Source: an uncultured Spirochaetia bacterium
GTDB lineage: Bacteria; Spirochaetota; Spirochaetia; CAKZLE01
Length of the DNA: 64,000 nucleotides
Direction of reading: 5' to 3'
Assembly: GCA_937125225.1 (NCBI GenBank)
Contig: CAKZLE010000006.1
Span: 220,893-284,892, forward strand
Notes under the pieces: model-generated
What the model saw: only the letters and a program-made list of their open reading frames with translations
Told to the model about the DNA's origin: nothing
The model's database searches: none
Shown: positions 34,322 to 43,905 of the stretch, in pieces
Layout: each line of letters begins with the position of its first letter
How positions within the stretch are numbered: position 1 is the first letter of the stretch
Program-made: the position numbers and the translations under genes

Positions 34322-37264
34322 ATGAATAAAGCACCAATTATTCCCGAAACAGTCTTTCAGGATCTCATGTCCAAACGAGTCAGGAACATATTATTAGTCT
34401 GTAGCCGGTATGACCGGTTCATGCTTGAAGAGGATGGTAGGATCGAGGAACTCCTCTTTCAAGACTATGTATCCTTAGGGTTGCGGTATCCTCCGAAGAT
34501 CACTCATGCAAACTCTGCCCAAGTGGCCTTGGAACTTTTAGAAGAACGTGAGTTCGAATTGGTGATCACGATGCTCAACATCGGGGAGCTTCATGTAGCT
34601 GAACTTGCAAAGACTATCAAAGAGACCTATCCTGAGAAGTCTATCATCATCCTGACTCCTCAGGCCACTCATAAGATGCTTCTCGCCATCAAGACTGAGA
34701 GTAAGAATGTGGTAGATCATATCCTCACCTGGCAGGGCAATCCAAACATCCTCCTGGCGATGGTAAAACTCGTAGAGGATAAGATGAACGCCCCTCTAGA
34801 CACAGCTTCAGCCGGTGTTCAGGTGATCATTCTCGTAGAGGACTCTGTACGATACTATTCGACCTATCTCCCGATCATCTACACCACCTTGATACAACAG
34901 GCCCGCTATATCATGTCAGAAGGTCTTAACGACTGGTCTCGTACGAGACGCATGAGAGGAAGACCTAAGATCATCCTTGCCAAGACCTATAATGAGGCAG
35001 TAGAACTCTATGACACCTACAAGAAATATACACTAGGTATCATCTCAGATATCACCTATCGTAGAGATGGGGTGATTGATAAAGAGGCAGGGCTCAGGCT
35101 CTGTGAATACATTCGGACTGATAACAACGAGTTACCGATCCTACTGCAGTCGTCCCGACTCGAATACCAGATAGAGGCAGAACGTTACAACGCACATTTC
35201 ATTCATAAGCACTCCGAAACGCTCCTTGCTGATATCAGGACCTATATCCGAAAGAACTACGGATTCGGTGATTTTATCTTCCGAGATCCAACATCCCTGA
35301 CTCCGATAGCTAAAGCAGAGAATCTCAGATCCCTTCAATATGCGTTAGCCACACTCCCCCTGGAATCTTTTATCTATCATGTGAACAACAATGATATATC
35401 CAAGTGGCTCAAAGCTAGAGCTCTTTTCAATCTGGCAAAACAGATCAGACCGATGGTAGTCGGTGACTACGACTCACCGGATGCCATGAGAAGTCATATC
35501 ATCTCAACAATCAAAGCCTACCGCTCTCAGAGAGGGAGGAACACCATTGCCCTCTTCAACAAAGAGCGATTCGATGAACTCTCCTTCTTCACAAGAATCG
35601 GTTCAGGTTCTCTTGGAGGAAAAGGGAGAGGCCTCGCATTCATCAGTATGATCGTTAAAGAACATGGTCTCGCAGAGAAGTATCCTGAGATGTATATCTC
35701 CATTCCCCGAACCATCGTCCTGACGACTGAACTCTTTGACCTCTTCATGGAGTCAAACGGTCTCTATAACGAGGTAACCAAAGACTACACCGACAGGGAG
35801 ATCACCCAGATCTTCTTGGATGCAAAATTCCCTGAAGAACTCAAAGAGAACCTTCGAGCGATCTTAAAGGTCCTAAGAGCCCCGATCGCAGTTCGGTCCT
35901 CAAGCCTCCTTGAGGATTCACATTATCAGCCTTTCGCGGGGATCTATGAGACCTGCATGATTCCCAATGACCATCCTGATTTCGATCGAAGGATGAAAGA
36001 TATCTGTGATGCTATCAAATGCGTCTATGCCTCTACCTACTATAAGAAGAGTAAGGATTACCTGAGAGCTACCAACCACATGGTAGAAGAGGAGCAGATG
36101 GCCGTACTCATCCAACAGGTGACTGGAGCTAAATTCGGTTCCTATTGCTACCCAAGCCTCTCTGGTGTTGCAAGATCGTTGAACTACTACCCTATCGGCA
36201 AGGAATCAGCTGAAGATGGTGTTGCCTATATTGCTTTTGGATTTGGTAAGACTGTCGTGGATAACGGAACGACTCTTAGGTTCTCTCCAAAGTATCCAAA
36301 AAGAGCTATGCAGTTGAATGTACAGGACTCTATGGCAACAAAGACCCAACAGGAATTCTATGCTCTCAATATGGAGAGACCGTTCAATCCAGACCTGTTC
36401 ACCGCAGAGAACCTGGAAAGGCTCACCATAGAAGAGGTCCCTGATATGAGCTCTCTGAAATATGTAGCATCAACCTACGACTTGAGAAACAGGACTCTAT
36501 CTGACTCCCCATCGGCTAAGGGAAAGAAGATGATCACCTTCTCAGCACTATTGAAATACAATGCCCTACCAGTGGTTCAGATTGTCAGAGACCTGCTCAT
36601 CCTCGGGGAACAGATCATGAATGTCCCCATCGAGATAGAGTTCGCCTGCAACTTCCATAAGCCTATAGAGAAACAACCCGAATTCAGTATCCTTCAGATC
36701 AGACCGATCGTCGAGGGTGCCGAGTCCTCTGATGTCTCATTTACCAAAGAGGATTCAGAGCACGCACTGATCCATTCAAAGAGAGCAATGGGTAATGGAA
36801 TCTATAGTGATATCTATGATCTTGTCTATATCAAGCCAGAAGTGTTCGACCCTTCCAAAACAATGGAGATGGCTCAGATCATCGCTGAGATCAATGAGTC
36901 TTTCATCGAAGATGATAAGGGATATATCCTTCTTGTAGCCGGACGTCTAGGATCGAGTGACCCATGGCTGGGTATACCGACCTCCTGGGCTCAGATATCT
37001 CAGGCGAAGGTGATCATAGAGACAGGACTTCAGGGCTTCGAGGTAGAACCGAGTCAAGGTACTCACTTCTTCCAGAACCTGACCTCTCTCCATAACGGTT
37101 ACATGACCATCAATCCGATACGGGGAGATGGATCATGTGACTATGAGAGGATCAGAGAGTTGGAATGTATCCTTGATACTGAACATATCTGCATGGTCCG
37201 ATCAGAGAAGCCGTTCATCGTGAAGATCGACGGTAAGTCAGGAGAGGGATTTATAGACCTTTAG
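34322..37264 (+). CDS. Pseudo-receiver/receiver protein fused to a PEP-synthase (PPDK_N) nucleotide-binding domain
   Basis: 980 residues. Domain one (about 20-150) has a receiver-like fold but no acidic pair (CS at 27-28) and Met84 where the phospho-Asp should be. Domain two (about 167-305) looks like a functional receiver: Glu173-Asp174, Asp243, Ser277/278 and Lys296, with an insert around 185-215. A helical linker follows, then a PPDK_N/PEP-synthase ATP-grasp-type domain (about 425-760) with GSGSLGGKGRGLA near 438 and IAVRSSSLLEDS near 521. The phosphohistidine domain and the PEP/pyruvate barrel of real PEP synthase are absent. Inference: a signalling or phosphotransfer protein, not a glycolytic enzyme. 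No clear ribosome site precedes the ATG. Confidence 0.85.
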   Translation: MNKAPIIPETVFQDLMSKRVRNILLVCSRYDRFMLEEDGRIEELLFQDYVSLGLRYPPKITHANSAQVALELLEEREFELVITMLNIGELHVAELAKTIKETYPEKSIIILTPQATHKMLLAIKTESKNVVDHILTWQGNPNILLAMVKLVEDKMNAPLDTASAGVQVIILVEDSVRYYSTYLPIIYTTLIQQARYIMSEGLNDWSRTRRMRGRPKIILAKTYNEAVELYDTYKKYTLGIISDITYRRDGVIDKEAGLRLCEYIRTDNNELPILLQSSRLEYQIEAERYNAHFIHKHSETLLADIRTYIRKNYGFGDFIFRDPTSLTPIAKAENLRSLQYALATLPLESFIYHVNNNDISKWLKARALFNLAKQIRPMVVGDYDSPDAMRSHIISTIKAYRSQRGRNTIALFNKERFDELSFFTRIGSGSLGGKGRGLAFISMIVKEHGLAEKYPEMYISIPRTIVLTTELFDLFMESNGLYNEVTKDYTDREITQIFLDAKFPEELKENLRAILKVLRAPIAVRSSSLLEDSHYQPFAGIYETCMIPNDHPDFDRRMKDICDAIKCVYASTYYKKSKDYLRATNHMVEEEQMAVLIQQVTGAKFGSYCYPSLSGVARSLNYYPIGKESAEDGVAYIAFGFGKTVVDNGTTLRFSPKYPKRAMQLNVQDSMATKTQQEFYALNMERPFNPDLFTAENLERLTIEEVPDMSSLKYVASTYDLRNRTLSDSPSAKGKKMITFSALLKYNALPVVQIVRDLLILGEQIMNVPIEIEFACNFHKPIEKQPEFSILQIRPIVEGAESSDVSFTKEDSEHALIHSKRAMGNGIYSDIYDLVYIKPEVFDPSKTMEMAQIIAEINESFIEDDKGYILLVAGRLGSSDPWLGIPTSWAQISQAKVIIETGLQGFEVEPSQGTHFFQNLTSLHNGYMTINPIRGDGSCDYERIRELECILDTEHICMVRSEKPFIVKIDGKSGEGFIDL

Positions 37265-37269
37265 GATCC

Positions 37270-37962
37270 TTACAGCCCTTTGAAGCAGCTCCATAGAGCA
37301 TCTTTCGGAGGGTCTGCTATGATAGTCATCTTCTCTTTCTTCACTGGATGCTCGAATTCGACCTTTCTAGCATGAAGATAGATGCCTCCACCCCGATTAG
37401 AACGACGGGCACCATATTTGAGGTCTCCCTTGATAGAACAGCCAATAGCTGATAGCTGAGCTCTGATCTGATGATGACGTCCTGTATGAAGGTCTATCTC
37501 CAACAGGTAATAGTTCTGGGTAGCACCTGCTAACTTATAACTCAGATGTGCGAACTTTGAATTTCTCTTCTCTGTATCATGAGCTATACTCTTGTTCTTC
37601 TGTCTGTTTCTAACCAAATAGTGTTTGAGTTCTCCCTCATGCTCTGCAGGCATCTTGTCGACTACAGCCCAGTAGGTCTTTGAGATCTTCTTCTCACGGA
37701 ACATCGACCCAAGACGAGAGAGGGCCTTATCGGTCTTCGAGTAGATCACTATCCCACTCGTGGGTCTATCGAGTCGATGGGGGATCCCAAGAAATATATT
37801 TCCGCTCTTATGGTATTTGACCCGAAGATAGTCCTTGACGAGGTCACTCAGAGGGGTATCCCCTGTCTCGTCTGCCTGTACGATCTCTGAAGGCAGCTTG
37901 TTCACGATGATCAGATGATTATCTTCATAGAGTATTCTATCTTTTACTGGTGTACTTTTCAT
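37270..37962 (-). CDS. RluA-family pseudouridine synthase
   Basis: 230 residues with no S4 domain. The catalytic motif HRLDRPTSGIVIYSK is near residue 60-74, with the Asp that attacks uridine. HTGRHHQIRAQL near 152 and GDLKYGA near 170 are the later RluA motifs. It modifies uridines in rRNA or tRNA; which site is not inferable. It overlaps the parC stop region by one base on the same strand and its stop is five bases from the stop of the facing receiver-PPDK_N gene. Confidence 0.9.
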   Translation of the reverse strand: MKSTPVKDRILYEDNHLIIVNKLPSEIVQADETGDTPLSDLVKDYLRVKYHKSGNIFLGIPHRLDRPTSGIVIYSKTDKALSRLGSMFREKKISKTYWAVVDKMPAEHEGELKHYLVRNRQKNKSIAHDTEKRNSKFAHLSYKLAGATQNYYLLEIDLHTGRHHQIRAQLSAIGCSIKGDLKYGARRSNRGGGIYLHARKVEFEHPVKKEKMTIIADPPKDALWSCFKGL

Positions 37963-39947
37963 TACTCATCCCCGATATCGAAGGACAACTGTCGTTCGAT
38001 CTCTTCTTTTTGCTCAACTTCTTCAGGTTTCTTATGCACGACTCTTCGTATTCGAATAGACTGTACATCTTTAGTCGTAAGCCTTACTCCGCTAGCCTTT
38101 AACCCTTTTACTAGAAAATTGTTAAAAGGGAAACTCTCTTCAAGGACTTTCAGACGTTTTTTTGGTTTATATTGCAAATATATCTCCGCATCCTGCCGGA
38201 TAGAGAACTTCAACAGCTTAGCATTCTCTGGAATGAGCTCATAGGACTTGTTCATGATGAACTGAATGATCTGACACCTCTTGATATAGAGCTGACGCGT
38301 CTCCTTGTCTTGATAGACGATCGTGAACACATGCTCTTCAAGTGTAGTCTTCTCTGCAAGGCAACAGAATCGCATACCTTTCCCGACAAAGAGCTTATCG
38401 AGAGTATCAGTGATGAAGTAGGAACCATCCTTCTTGATCACAAGGAGTCTATCATAAGGAGATACCTTACACTGTTCAGCCCCCTCTTTCACCTGATAAC
38501 CAAGATACCCAGTACTGGAACTATATTTGACAACAAGGTCACGGTTAGCCGCAACACGAACATCCACCTTATCAAAAGAGGTGATCGTAGTCTTCCTCTC
38601 TAAACGTGGTCCTGAGGTCACCTTCAAAGCTTCGACATTCTCCAATGCGTATTCAATGATATGAGCAAGATGGTAGGCGATCTCTTCTAATCTTGCATGG
38701 ATCTTATCCACCTCATGTTTAGCCTTCTCGATATCATACAGAGAGATTCTTCTTATCGGTATCTTGAGAAGTCTTTCAACATCATCATGAATAAGTTCTC
38801 TCTGTAACTTCATCATGAAGGGTTTGAAGCCTTTATACACTGCTTTGAAGACCGTCTCTTGAGTCTTCATCTTCTCGATACCCTTATAGATCCGCTCTTC
38901 TATGAAGATCCGCTCTAAGGTTCTCGCATGCAGGGTATCTAGCAGGTGGGCTCTTTCATTCTCTAGTTCCATCTTCAAGATCTCGACGAGTTTCTCTGCC
39001 TGGTAATCGAGCATCTGAGGGACAGTCATCTGAACAGGATAGCCCTCCTTGATCACAAGAAGGTTCACTGAGATCGACTGTTCACAGTCGGTGAAAGCAT
39101 ATAAGGCATCTACCACATCCTGCGTATAGGTGTTTCTTGGAAGATTTATCTCGATATTGATCTTATCTGTAGTGAAATCGTTGATTCCCGATATTTTGAG
39201 TTTGTTCTTCTTTGCCGCCGCTTCGATCGATGCGATCAACTTCTCGGTAGTCACCCCATAGGGGATCTCTTCCACGACGATCTTCTTAGGGTCATTAGTA
39301 TTGAGCTTAGCTCGTACAAGGACCTTACCATTCCCCTCTTCATAGTTTGAGATATCTAGATATCCACCACCTGGAAAGTCAGGATAGACCGTGACCTGTT
39401 CACCCTTGAGATTAGCTGACAATGCATCTAGGACCTCATTGAGATTATGGGGAAGGATCTTGGTAGACATACCCACGGCGATCCCCTCCGCCCCCTGGAT
39501 CAAAAGGATAGGGATCTTAGCAGGAAAAGCTACCGGTTCTTTGTTCCTTCCATCGTAGGAGTCCTGAAAGACCGTGAGTTCTGGGTTATACATCGCCTTC
39601 TTGGCATAGGCAAGCAGACGACACTCGATATATCGTGCTGCAGATGCGATATCTCCTGTGAGTATATTACCGAAGTTTCCCTGTTTATCTATGAAGACCT
39701 CTGTATTGGCCAAGTTCACTAATGCCTCATATATCGAAGAATCACCATGAGGATGATATTTCATACAATGGCCGACGACATTCGCGACCTTATGGAACTT
39801 ACCATCATCCATCTCAAAGAGGGAGTGAATGATTCGCCTCTGTACCGGCTTGAGCCCATCGGCGATATCCGGGATAGCCCTATCTTTGATTACATAGGAG
39901 GCATATTCGAGGAAGTTCTTTTTGAATAGTTTTTGCACGTGTGCCAT
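37962..39947 (-). CDS. parC: DNA topoisomerase IV subunit A
   Basis: 661 residues. The type IIA A-subunit signature DGLKPVQRRII is near 30-40, the QRDR region HPHGDSSIYEALVNLA near 65-80, and the catalytic Tyr106 sits in AARYIE. The long coiled-coil region follows near 320-420. The C-terminal DNA-wrapping part is much shorter than in GyrA or E. coli ParC (752 residues). With ParE it decatenates sister chromosomes. The ATG overlaps the parE stop codon by one base (TGATG), implying coupled translation. Gyrase identity cannot be excluded by motif alone, but gene order and the short tail favour topoisomerase IV. Confidence 0.9.
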   Translation of the reverse strand: MAHVQKLFKKNFLEYASYVIKDRAIPDIADGLKPVQRRIIHSLFEMDDGKFHKVANVVGHCMKYHPHGDSSIYEALVNLANTEVFIDKQGNFGNILTGDIASAARYIECRLLAYAKKAMYNPELTVFQDSYDGRNKEPVAFPAKIPILLIQGAEGIAVGMSTKILPHNLNEVLDALSANLKGEQVTVYPDFPGGGYLDISNYEEGNGKVLVRAKLNTNDPKKIVVEEIPYGVTTEKLIASIEAAAKKNKLKISGINDFTTDKINIEINLPRNTYTQDVVDALYAFTDCEQSISVNLLVIKEGYPVQMTVPQMLDYQAEKLVEILKMELENERAHLLDTLHARTLERIFIEERIYKGIEKMKTQETVFKAVYKGFKPFMMKLQRELIHDDVERLLKIPIRRISLYDIEKAKHEVDKIHARLEEIAYHLAHIIEYALENVEALKVTSGPRLERKTTITSFDKVDVRVAANRDLVVKYSSSTGYLGYQVKEGAEQCKVSPYDRLLVIKKDGSYFITDTLDKLFVGKGMRFCCLAEKTTLEEHVFTIVYQDKETRQLYIKRCQIIQFIMNKSYELIPENAKLLKFSIRQDAEIYLQYKPKKRLKVLEESFPFNNFLVKGLKASGVRLTTKDVQSIRIRRVVHKKPEEVEQKEEIERQLSFDIGDE

Positions 39948-41737
39948 CAGACTAGGTTCTCCATAATAAATTCTCTTCTCTGAGGGGTGTTCTTACCCAT
40001 ATAGAAATCCAAGGTCTCTTTGATCTCTTGAATGGATTTGATACTTACCGGTATCAACCTGATGTCATCACCAATGAACTGTCCGAACTCTTTAGGAGAG
40101 ATCTCGCCAAGGCCCTTGAATCGAGTCACCTCAGGTGAAGCGATGATTGACATAGCCTCATTTCGCTCCTGCTCGTTGTAACAGTAGATCGTCTTCTTCT
40201 TGTTTCGAACACGGAATAGCGGGGTCTCCAAGATATAGATATGGTTCGAGAGGACCAGCTCCTCAAAATAGCTCAAGAAATAGGTCAATAACAGATTCCT
40301 GATATGAAACCCGTCAAAATCGGCATCAGTTGCGATCACGATCTTATTATATCTTAGAGAATCGAAGTCATTCTCGATTCCGAGAGCTTTCATCAAGTTA
40401 TAGAGTTCTTCATTCTTATAGATCTCCGTTCGTTTCTTACCCTGAACATTCAGGACTTTTCCACGAAGGCTGAAGATAGCCTGAGTGAAGACATTACGGG
40501 AGGAGACCATCGAACCGGATGCAGACTGTCCCTCTGTGAGAAAGATCATCGTATCATCACCATGTTTTCCATGACCTTTATGATATTTACAGTCTTTCAG
40601 ATTCGGGATCTTTATGGAGACTCTCTTAGCCGCCTCTCGGGCACCCTTCTTCACGGCATTCAGCTCTTTTCTTAGTTTCTCATTGTTTGCGATCTTATCA
40701 TTGAGCCGTTGTGCCGCATCCTGATTCTTCAACAGGAAGTCTTCGATCGCTGATTTGACCTCTTGAATGATCCAACCGCGAATCTCTGTATTACCCAACT
40801 TATTCTTCGTTTGACTTTCAAAGACAGGATTCATCAGTTTTACCGATACGGCACCGACAACCCCTTCTCTGACATCGACTCCTGAATAACTCTTCTTGAA
40901 GAATTCATTCACCCCTTTGAGAATACCCTCTCTGAAGGCACTCTGATGGGTTCCCCCACTACTGGTGAACTGACCGTTCACATAAGAGAAATAGTTCTCT
41001 CCATAGTTTCCGGTATGGGTGAGAGAGAATTCGATATGTTCTCCCTTATAGTAGATGATATCATACAGACATTGACTTCCAACCTCTGCATTGAGCAGAT
41101 CAAGTAATCCTTTTCGAGACCTGTAGAGCTTACGATTATACTCCAGAGTCAACCCAGCATTGAGATAGGCATAGTTCTGAATCCTCTCTTCGATGAACTC
41201 CGTATCATAGTCATACTCACCGAAGATCTGTTCATCAGGGATGAACTCAATGAAGGTCCCAACTGGTTGAGAACTCTTCCCAGTCTTCTTTGAGATGAGA
41301 TTCCCCCTCTCAAAGACTGCCTCAGAGTACTTTCCCTCTCGATATGAGATGACATGAAAATAGGAGGAGAGCGCATTCACTGCCTTCGTACCTACTCCAT
41401 TGAGTCCTACAGAGAACTGGAAGATCTCATCATTGTATTTTGCACCGGTATTGATGACCGAGACACAATCGATGACCTTACCGAGGGGGATACCCCGTCC
41501 GAGGTCACGGACCTTCACGAGTTTCTCTTGGATCTCTATAGTGATGTTCTTACCGTATCCCATGATGTATTCATCGATACTGTTGTCTATTACCTCTTTA
41601 AGGAGTATATAGATACCATCATCAACATTGGAACCATCCCCGAGCCTACCGATATACATACCTGTACGTAATCGGATATGTTCGAGAGAACTTAACGTCT
41701 TTATCTTACTTTCATCATAAACTGTTGTTGCTTTCAT
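39947..41737 (-). CDS. parE: DNA topoisomerase IV subunit B
   Basis: 596 residues. The GHKL ATPase has LRTGMYIGR near 24, EVIDNSIDEYIMGYG near 48-62, VRDLGRGIPLG near 74 and LNGVGTKAVNALS near 108. The TOPRIM part has LTEGQSASG near 395 and the acidic ATDADFDGFHI near 465. It lacks the insert of some GyrB proteins. Drives strand passage with ParC. The promoter (41747-41775) puts the transcription start within one to three bases of the ATG, and no ribosome site is seen, so the message is near-leaderless. Confidence 0.92.
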   Translation of the reverse strand: MKATTVYDESKIKTLSSLEHIRLRTGMYIGRLGDGSNVDDGIYILLKEVIDNSIDEYIMGYGKNITIEIQEKLVKVRDLGRGIPLGKVIDCVSVINTGAKYNDEIFQFSVGLNGVGTKAVNALSSYFHVISYREGKYSEAVFERGNLISKKTGKSSQPVGTFIEFIPDEQIFGEYDYDTEFIEERIQNYAYLNAGLTLEYNRKLYRSRKGLLDLLNAEVGSQCLYDIIYYKGEHIEFSLTHTGNYGENYFSYVNGQFTSSGGTHQSAFREGILKGVNEFFKKSYSGVDVREGVVGAVSVKLMNPVFESQTKNKLGNTEIRGWIIQEVKSAIEDFLLKNQDAAQRLNDKIANNEKLRKELNAVKKGAREAAKRVSIKIPNLKDCKYHKGHGKHGDDTMIFLTEGQSASGSMVSSRNVFTQAIFSLRGKVLNVQGKKRTEIYKNEELYNLMKALGIENDFDSLRYNKIVIATDADFDGFHIRNLLLTYFLSYFEELVLSNHIYILETPLFRVRNKKKTIYCYNEQERNEAMSIIASPEVTRFKGLGEISPKEFGQFIGDDIRLIPVSIKSIQEIKETLDFYMGKNTPQRREFIMENLV

Positions 41738-41746
41738 ACAATTCTG

Positions 41747-41795
41747 ATTGTACTACGGTTTCAATATATTTTCAATTAACCACTACCAGTAGTGT
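41747..41795 (-). promoter_or_regulatory. parE promoter with a NrdR-like dyad upstream
   Basis: Minus strand: TTGAAA (41770-41775), 17-base spacer, TACAAT (41747-41752); start expected about 41738-41741, next to the ATG at 41737. Just upstream, 41780-41795 reads ccactaccagtagtgt, a dyad resembling a NrdR box, with a half-matching acactatattcctatt at 41813-41828. Confidence 0.5.
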
Positions 41796-41846
41796 GAAGA
41801 TCTTCAAATATGACACTATATTCCTATTTTCATGTGATCAATACAA

Positions 41847-43760
41847 TTATCTGGTAAAATCGAGATAGTCCGATATATTGATATCCTGTAAATATCTTTT
41901 TAAGAACCTCATCCTCCCAAGATTATCAGTGACGATCTCAGTAAGAGTCTCGAAAATATCTGTCTCATACCAGGAAGAGCTGTGTTGCTGCATCATCTCT
42001 AGAGCCTCTGGAACAGAGAATGGTTCCCGATAACTCTGAGACTCAGTCAAGGAGATGAACATATTCGATACGAACATGATCTGAGACTCCTTGAGCATCT
42101 CATCTCCTATGAGGCCTTTAGGATATCCTGAACCATCGAAGTGTTCGAACTGCTCTCTGATGATCCGGGCGATATCCCAAGGGAATTCTACAGCCTTGAG
42201 AACCTCTGCACCATCGATGATATACTTTCGGACCACTTCTCTTTCGTTCTCTGTCAACTTCTCAGATTTTAGCAGAAGATTCTTTGGAAGCATCATCTTC
42301 CCGATATTCTGCAGTACTGTAGCGATATAGAGTCCAGTCATCTGGTTCTTGCTCAGTCCCATCTTCTGGGCTATGTCCAAGGCTAATCTTGAGGCGAGAT
42401 AGTGATCTGTCCACTCAAAGTCAAAGCCACTGTAGAGTTTACAGAAGGCATCAGAGAAACGAAGATAGATCTGGGAATGATCTAAATGGAGTCGATCCAC
42501 ATTCGCCTGGTAATCGAGGAGTTTCGTGACATCCTGAAATACCATCAGATAGAAGAGGATCCCATCTCGTTGATAGGAAAGTGCATAGAGTTGCATCTTC
42601 CGAATCTCCTTCTTCTCTGTCTCTAGAGAGAACAATACTCCCGAAATATGTTTCTTCTCCCCTGACAACAGTTCTGCAACGAGTTTCCTGAACTTACCAA
42701 GTTGTTCTTTGACGATATAATCATAAACATGATCTAGCCCCTTCTGATCGTTACAGAATATCTGATCCCATACTCTGTTTCTAGAGAGGATCTTTCCATG
42801 TGCATCAAGAATGAGTATAGGCATGTTGATCGTATCGACGAGTTCCTGATTCCTCATGGAACCCTCTATGATGTTTCTCATCAGACGATTGTTCTCGATC
42901 ATCGTCGCTACGAGCCTACTGTACATCTTGAGGAACTCGATCTCATTATCCTCCCATTTTCGTTTCCTACCCACTGAATCGAATCCCATGAAACCATACA
43001 GGGTATCTTTGCTTACGATCGGAAAGACCATGATCGATTGGATCCCCTGCATCTCCAAGATCATCTTCTCCTCGGAGGCCTCTTCAGGGAATTGGTCGAG
43101 GGTATCGATAATGATCGGTCTATGGAGTAAAAGATTCTTCTGCCACCATGGGAATGTGGAATTGGGTAGTTTCTGTAGATTCTCGATCTCAGGGGTGACC
43201 CCTTGCGCACACCATTCATGAGTGTTTGACATGGTCTCATCACTCCAGTCGAACTGAAAGATATAGGCTCGATCTACATCAATCGTCTTACCCATGACTG
43301 TAAGAGTCTGGTTCACTTGATCTGCGATATCATTATGGAGGAGGTCCTTACTGTCACCCCAGAAGAGAGCTTCCCCTGGTTCCTCAGAAGTCGTCTGTCC
43401 AGGTAGGGAAAGTTCATCGACTGCCCCTCGTGTATGATCTGAGATCACAGAACAGACGATCTGCTGCTGATCAAGTACATGCTCCTTTCTACAGACAACA
43501 CTTCTCCCCTCCACAAGGATCGAGATGATCCTATCAAGAGGGTTGTTGATATCGATGAACTCTCGAAACCGTTCGTTTTGCTTGAAAAGAGGAACCTCAT
43601 CTATCTTCTGATATTGCATGGGATTTTCATCGATACCACAAAACCGGACAGCATCGTTACTCATCCAAAGTATGTGACCTTGCATATCCATGACCCATAT
43701 AAGTCTTGATGACTGAGTGATCACTCGTTCTAATGTTGATTGTGTCAATGTAATGTTCAT
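41847..43760 (-). CDS. PAS-GAF-PAS sensor with a degenerate HD-GYP domain
   Basis: 637 residues, no membrane segments. A PAS-like region is at about 12-75, GAF at about 140-295, PAS at about 305-420, and an HD-GYP fold at about 450-615. The fold keeps EHFDGSGYPKGL near 540 but the metal ligands are replaced: the HD of HDIGK is Gln484-Asn485, the HHH-E region reads EQF (536-538), and the later ADxxD reads SNMFI near 565. HD-GYP enzymes normally hydrolyse cyclic di-GMP; this copy is probably catalytically dead and may bind nucleotide or partner proteins. GAGG four bases before the ATG. Single gene upstream of parE. Confidence 0.85.
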   Translation of the reverse strand: MNITLTQSTLERVITQSSRLIWVMDMQGHILWMSNDAVRFCGIDENPMQYQKIDEVPLFKQNERFREFIDINNPLDRIISILVEGRSVVCRKEHVLDQQQIVCSVISDHTRGAVDELSLPGQTTSEEPGEALFWGDSKDLLHNDIADQVNQTLTVMGKTIDVDRAYIFQFDWSDETMSNTHEWCAQGVTPEIENLQKLPNSTFPWWQKNLLLHRPIIIDTLDQFPEEASEEKMILEMQGIQSIMVFPIVSKDTLYGFMGFDSVGRKRKWEDNEIEFLKMYSRLVATMIENNRLMRNIIEGSMRNQELVDTINMPILILDAHGKILSRNRVWDQIFCNDQKGLDHVYDYIVKEQLGKFRKLVAELLSGEKKHISGVLFSLETEKKEIRKMQLYALSYQRDGILFYLMVFQDVTKLLDYQANVDRLHLDHSQIYLRFSDAFCKLYSGFDFEWTDHYLASRLALDIAQKMGLSKNQMTGLYIATVLQNIGKMMLPKNLLLKSEKLTENEREVVRKYIIDGAEVLKAVEFPWDIARIIREQFEHFDGSGYPKGLIGDEMLKESQIMFVSNMFISLTESQSYREPFSVPEALEMMQQHSSSWYETDIFETLTEIVTDNLGRMRFLKRYLQDINISDYLDFTR

Positions 43761-43905
43761 ATAACCTCGATTCTATAAGTATACTTTCTAAACTGACATT
43801 AATCAAATCGAAAAGACACTCTCTCAATGCCCATCACAGATTTTTCTTTCATTCTGTACATAAAGAGGAGTATATTATACATAATAACGTCAAGGAGGAA
43901 TGCAC

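Noticed and set aside
34322..37264. PEP synthase or pyruvate phosphate dikinase
   Set aside because: The phosphohistidine domain and the C-terminal PEP/pyruvate barrel are missing, and two receiver domains occupy the N-terminus.
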